A stretch of 64,000 nt of DNA from DASRHT01 sp035293765. Its GTDB lineage: Bacteria; Chloroflexota; Ktedonobacteria; Ktedonobacterales; Ktedonobacteraceae. The translations under genes were made by a program, and so were the position numbers. Below are positions 62,319 to 64,000 of the stretch, in pieces. Below the pieces are notes generated by a model. That model was not told the origin of the DNA. It saw nothing but the letters and a program-made list of their open reading frames with translations, and did not search any database. Each line of letters begins with the position of its first letter. The stretch's first letter is position 1. The stretch lies in assembly GCA_035293765.1 (NCBI GenBank), contig DATGMF010000065.1, forward strand, positions 248,001 through 312,000, given 5' to 3'.

Positions 62319-63494
62319 ATGGATGGCAGATCAAACCATTGGGCAGACGAGTCGGCAGAACATATGTGGCTGCGCTATGCGACGCAGTTTATCGCTAAGG
62401 GGCGCACATTTAATGTTGAGGTAAGCGTTCCTATACCTCTGGGGGCGAGCGCGGAGAGACGCGAGCAGCTCTTGCAGGAGGCTGATATGAATATTAGCCA
62501 GTTAGTTCAGCATGTCGAGAGATATGTTCCGCAAGCGATCCAGCGTGCCCTTGCGACGAATAATGCAGCGCCCGCCCAGGCTGCGAAACCGCCTGTGCCA
62601 TCCAGACCTATCAATCAAGCAGCTCCTGTTCCTGCGCCGCCTGCGATGACGCAGCCATCACAACCTGCTCGCACTGCCAGCAGTCCAGCTCGTGAAGTCC
62701 AGGAACAGCCCGCGCGTATGGCTTCCCAGAATTCTGAAGCGCCATCTGTCGCTCGTTCTGATGAAGCGATGGGGATAGAACTGCCGCCAGACCTGGCGGG
62801 AGATGGAAGCGGTAATCTGCTCCTGCCGCAATTTATCCAGTATATCCGCGCTAATCTGGGCCTGACTCCCCAGCAAGCAATGAAGTTATTGGAGGTGAAG
62901 ACGCTCTCCGGTGTGAATCTGCGTGATGCGCTGGAGCGGCTCCGGCACCTCGTAGGACAGCCTGGAGCAGGAGGAGTGGATGCCAGCAAGGTGCAGCAGC
63001 AGACGCGCGAGGCCACATCTTCTTCGGCACAAATGAATAGCCGCAGCAGGGATAATGGCAGCGAGACTGAGCGCCATGAGCTCAATATAAGAAATATGCG
63101 CGAGATCCGCCCTGCTTATGTCTTTGAGGAAGAGGATGACCCGGACGAGGATGAAGAGGTACGGGACGACCTTGATGACGAGGAACTGGACGAGTTCGGC
63201 CTCTCGGAGGAATTGACGACGCAGCAACGAGCGAGGGCCAGAACGGTAATCAGTCGGTTGCGCGAATCGCGAGGGGCTACGACTGTGAATCCGAGCCGCC
63301 TGCAAGCATTGAGCAATGTGGCCGATAGCCAGATTAGCAAAGAGCAACTGCAAGATCTGGTCTCGGGAGTATGGGGGGTGACTTCGCTCAGGAAGTTAAA
63401 AGTTGACCAGGTGGAGGCGCTGATCTCCTGGGCGAAGGAGGACGACTTTGTAAGCGAGGTGGAAGCCGTTCTAACGCTGTTGGAGGAAGAATAG
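62319..63494 (+). CDS. acidic modular protein of unknown function
   Basis: 391 residues from ATG 62319 behind GGGAGAG (a GTG at 62277 is also in frame). Three parts are seen: an N-terminal ~75-residue strand/helix domain (MWLRYATQFIAKGRTFNVEVSVPIPLGAS); a Pro/Ala/Ser-rich linker (~90-160) leading to a helical domain (LLPQFIQYIRANLGLTPQQAMKLLEVKTLSGVNLRDALERLRHLV); and a very acidic stretch (EEEDDPDEDEEVRDDLDDEELDEFG), followed by a C-terminal helical bundle (ISKEQLQDLVSGVWGVTSLRKLKVDQVEALISWAKEDDF). No enzyme motif was found. It ends one base before the rsmD start codon, so the two are co-translated. Confidence 0.75.
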   Translation: MDGRSNHWADESAEHMWLRYATQFIAKGRTFNVEVSVPIPLGASAERREQLLQEADMNISQLVQHVERYVPQAIQRALATNNAAPAQAAKPPVPSRPINQAAPVPAPPAMTQPSQPARTASSPAREVQEQPARMASQNSEAPSVARSDEAMGIELPPDLAGDGSGNLLLPQFIQYIRANLGLTPQQAMKLLEVKTLSGVNLRDALERLRHLVGQPGAGGVDASKVQQQTREATSSSAQMNSRSRDNGSETERHELNIRNMREIRPAYVFEEEDDPDEDEEVRDDLDDEELDEFGLSEELTTQQRARARTVISRLRESRGATTVNPSRLQALSNVADSQISKEQLQDLVSGVWGVTSLRKLKVDQVEALISWAKEDDFVSEVEAVLTLLEEE

Positions 63495-63495
63495 C

Positions 63496-64000
63496 ATGCG
63501 TGTGGTAACAGGTGAGGCCAAGGGGCGTAAGTTGAAGGCTCCCAAAACGCTCGGTACGCGTCCTATCATTGATCGGGTGAAAACTGCTCTCTTCGATATT
63601 CTCTCGGATGAGGTGGAGGACGCGCGCTTCCTGGATCTCTTCGGGGGCACTGGCAGCGTCGGCATCGAGGCCCTCAGTCGTGGCGCGGCTCGTGCGACTT
63701 TCATCGAGATGAATTACAAGGTGCTCACGGTACTGCGCGAAAACCTGAATATCACGAAACTGGCTGATCGCGCTGAGACGTTGCGGGGCGATGCCTTCAA
63801 GTTTCTTCAATCCCACAACGCTCAAACTCCCGGTGATTCGGCGCGAACCTACGACATTATTTATGTCGCGCCTCCGCAGTATCAGGAAATGGCGGCCCGC
63901 GCCCTGGCGCTGCTTGATGACTCACCGTTACTGGCCGAGGATGGGCTGGTCATTGTGCAGATTCATCCCAAAGAGCGCGCAGGCGTTGCAGCGGTTGATT
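63496..64000 (+). CDS. rsmD: 16S rRNA guanine-N2 methyltransferase RsmD, partial
   Basis: The first 168 residues; the gene continues past the right edge. MRVVTGEAKGRKLKAPKTLGTRPIIDRVKTALFDIL is the RsmD N-terminus, and FLDLFGGTGSVGIEALSRGAARATFIE is the SAM-binding motif I. These enzymes methylate G966 of 16S rRNA. The catalytic (D/N)PPY motif reads APPQY (in YDIIYVAPPQYQEMA), a change that may be a lineage variant or affect activity. It follows the upstream gene by one base. Confidence 0.88.
   Translation, partial: MRVVTGEAKGRKLKAPKTLGTRPIIDRVKTALFDILSDEVEDARFLDLFGGTGSVGIEALSRGAARATFIEMNYKVLTVLRENLNITKLADRAETLRGDAFKFLQSHNAQTPGDSARTYDIIYVAPPQYQEMAARALALLDDSPLLAEDGLVIVQIHPKERAGVAAVD

Noticed and set aside
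1..64000. CRISPR arrays, tRNA or rRNA genes, complete insertion sequences
   Set aside because: I looked for regular spaced repeats, cloverleaf-like segments and transposase reading frames on both strands and saw none; a tool-based search could still find a degenerate case.

Overview
The window looks like chromosome from a Ktedonobacteria-type member of the Chloroflexota. This is inferred from the mix of gene families: TPR-CHAT and trypsin-co-occurring proteins, a large NRPS/PKS locus, two long Rel proteins in tandem, an F420-type LLM oxidoreductase, a LipM-like octanoyltransferase and an Rpn-type nuclease. No rRNA marker is present to prove it. No tRNA, rRNA, CRISPR array or complete insertion sequence was seen.

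Left region (1-7.3 kb). A leftward set encodes a Trypco1-like small protein, a BchI/MoxR-like AAA ATPase and the start of a BchD-like protein. Divergent from it is a rightward set: a TPR protein, a TPR-CHAT caspase-like protease and a small protein with one hydrophobic segment. Both sets have good sigma-70-type promoters, and the rightward one carries a perfect 16-bp palindrome between -35 and -10. I read this as an NTP-dependent conflict or programmed-death-type cassette. A lipoprotein gene follows.

7.4-10.6 kb holds a small metabolic or detoxification operon: DinB-like, LLM oxidoreductase, OsmC and a DUF1932 dehydrogenase.

10.6-41.8 kb is a hybrid NRPS/PKS gene cluster. A lone carrier protein and a CaiB/BaiF CoA-transferase point left. 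The main rightward run encodes: a three-module NRPS (A-PCP-C-A-PCP-C-A-PCP); lysine 2,3-aminomutase; KS-PCP-C-TauD; C*-A-PCP-E-C*; an MFS exporter; KS-KR*-ACP; a free acyltransferase; a free TauD/SyrP-like hydroxylase; and a GlcG/HbpS-like protein. Asterisks mark domains that lack catalytic residues. Adenylation codes read from the sequence suggest Leu, a Ser-like residue, a basic residue (Orn/Lys, plausibly beta-lysine given the aminomutase), and Glu that is then epimerised. Neither PKS has its own AT, and no thioesterase or reductase release domain is visible.

41.9-64 kb is mostly housekeeping: lipM, tgt, a zinc-ribbon protein, a bifunctional rel and a second Rel with a destroyed hydrolase site, sigA, a DedA protein, dut, a J-domain protein, two membrane glycosyltransferases, a frameshifted Rpn-type nuclease, a peroxiredoxin, a 36-residue membrane peptide, an FtsH-like protease, an acidic protein of unknown role and the start of rsmD. 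Several perfect inverted repeats act as terminators between convergent genes or as candidate operators.
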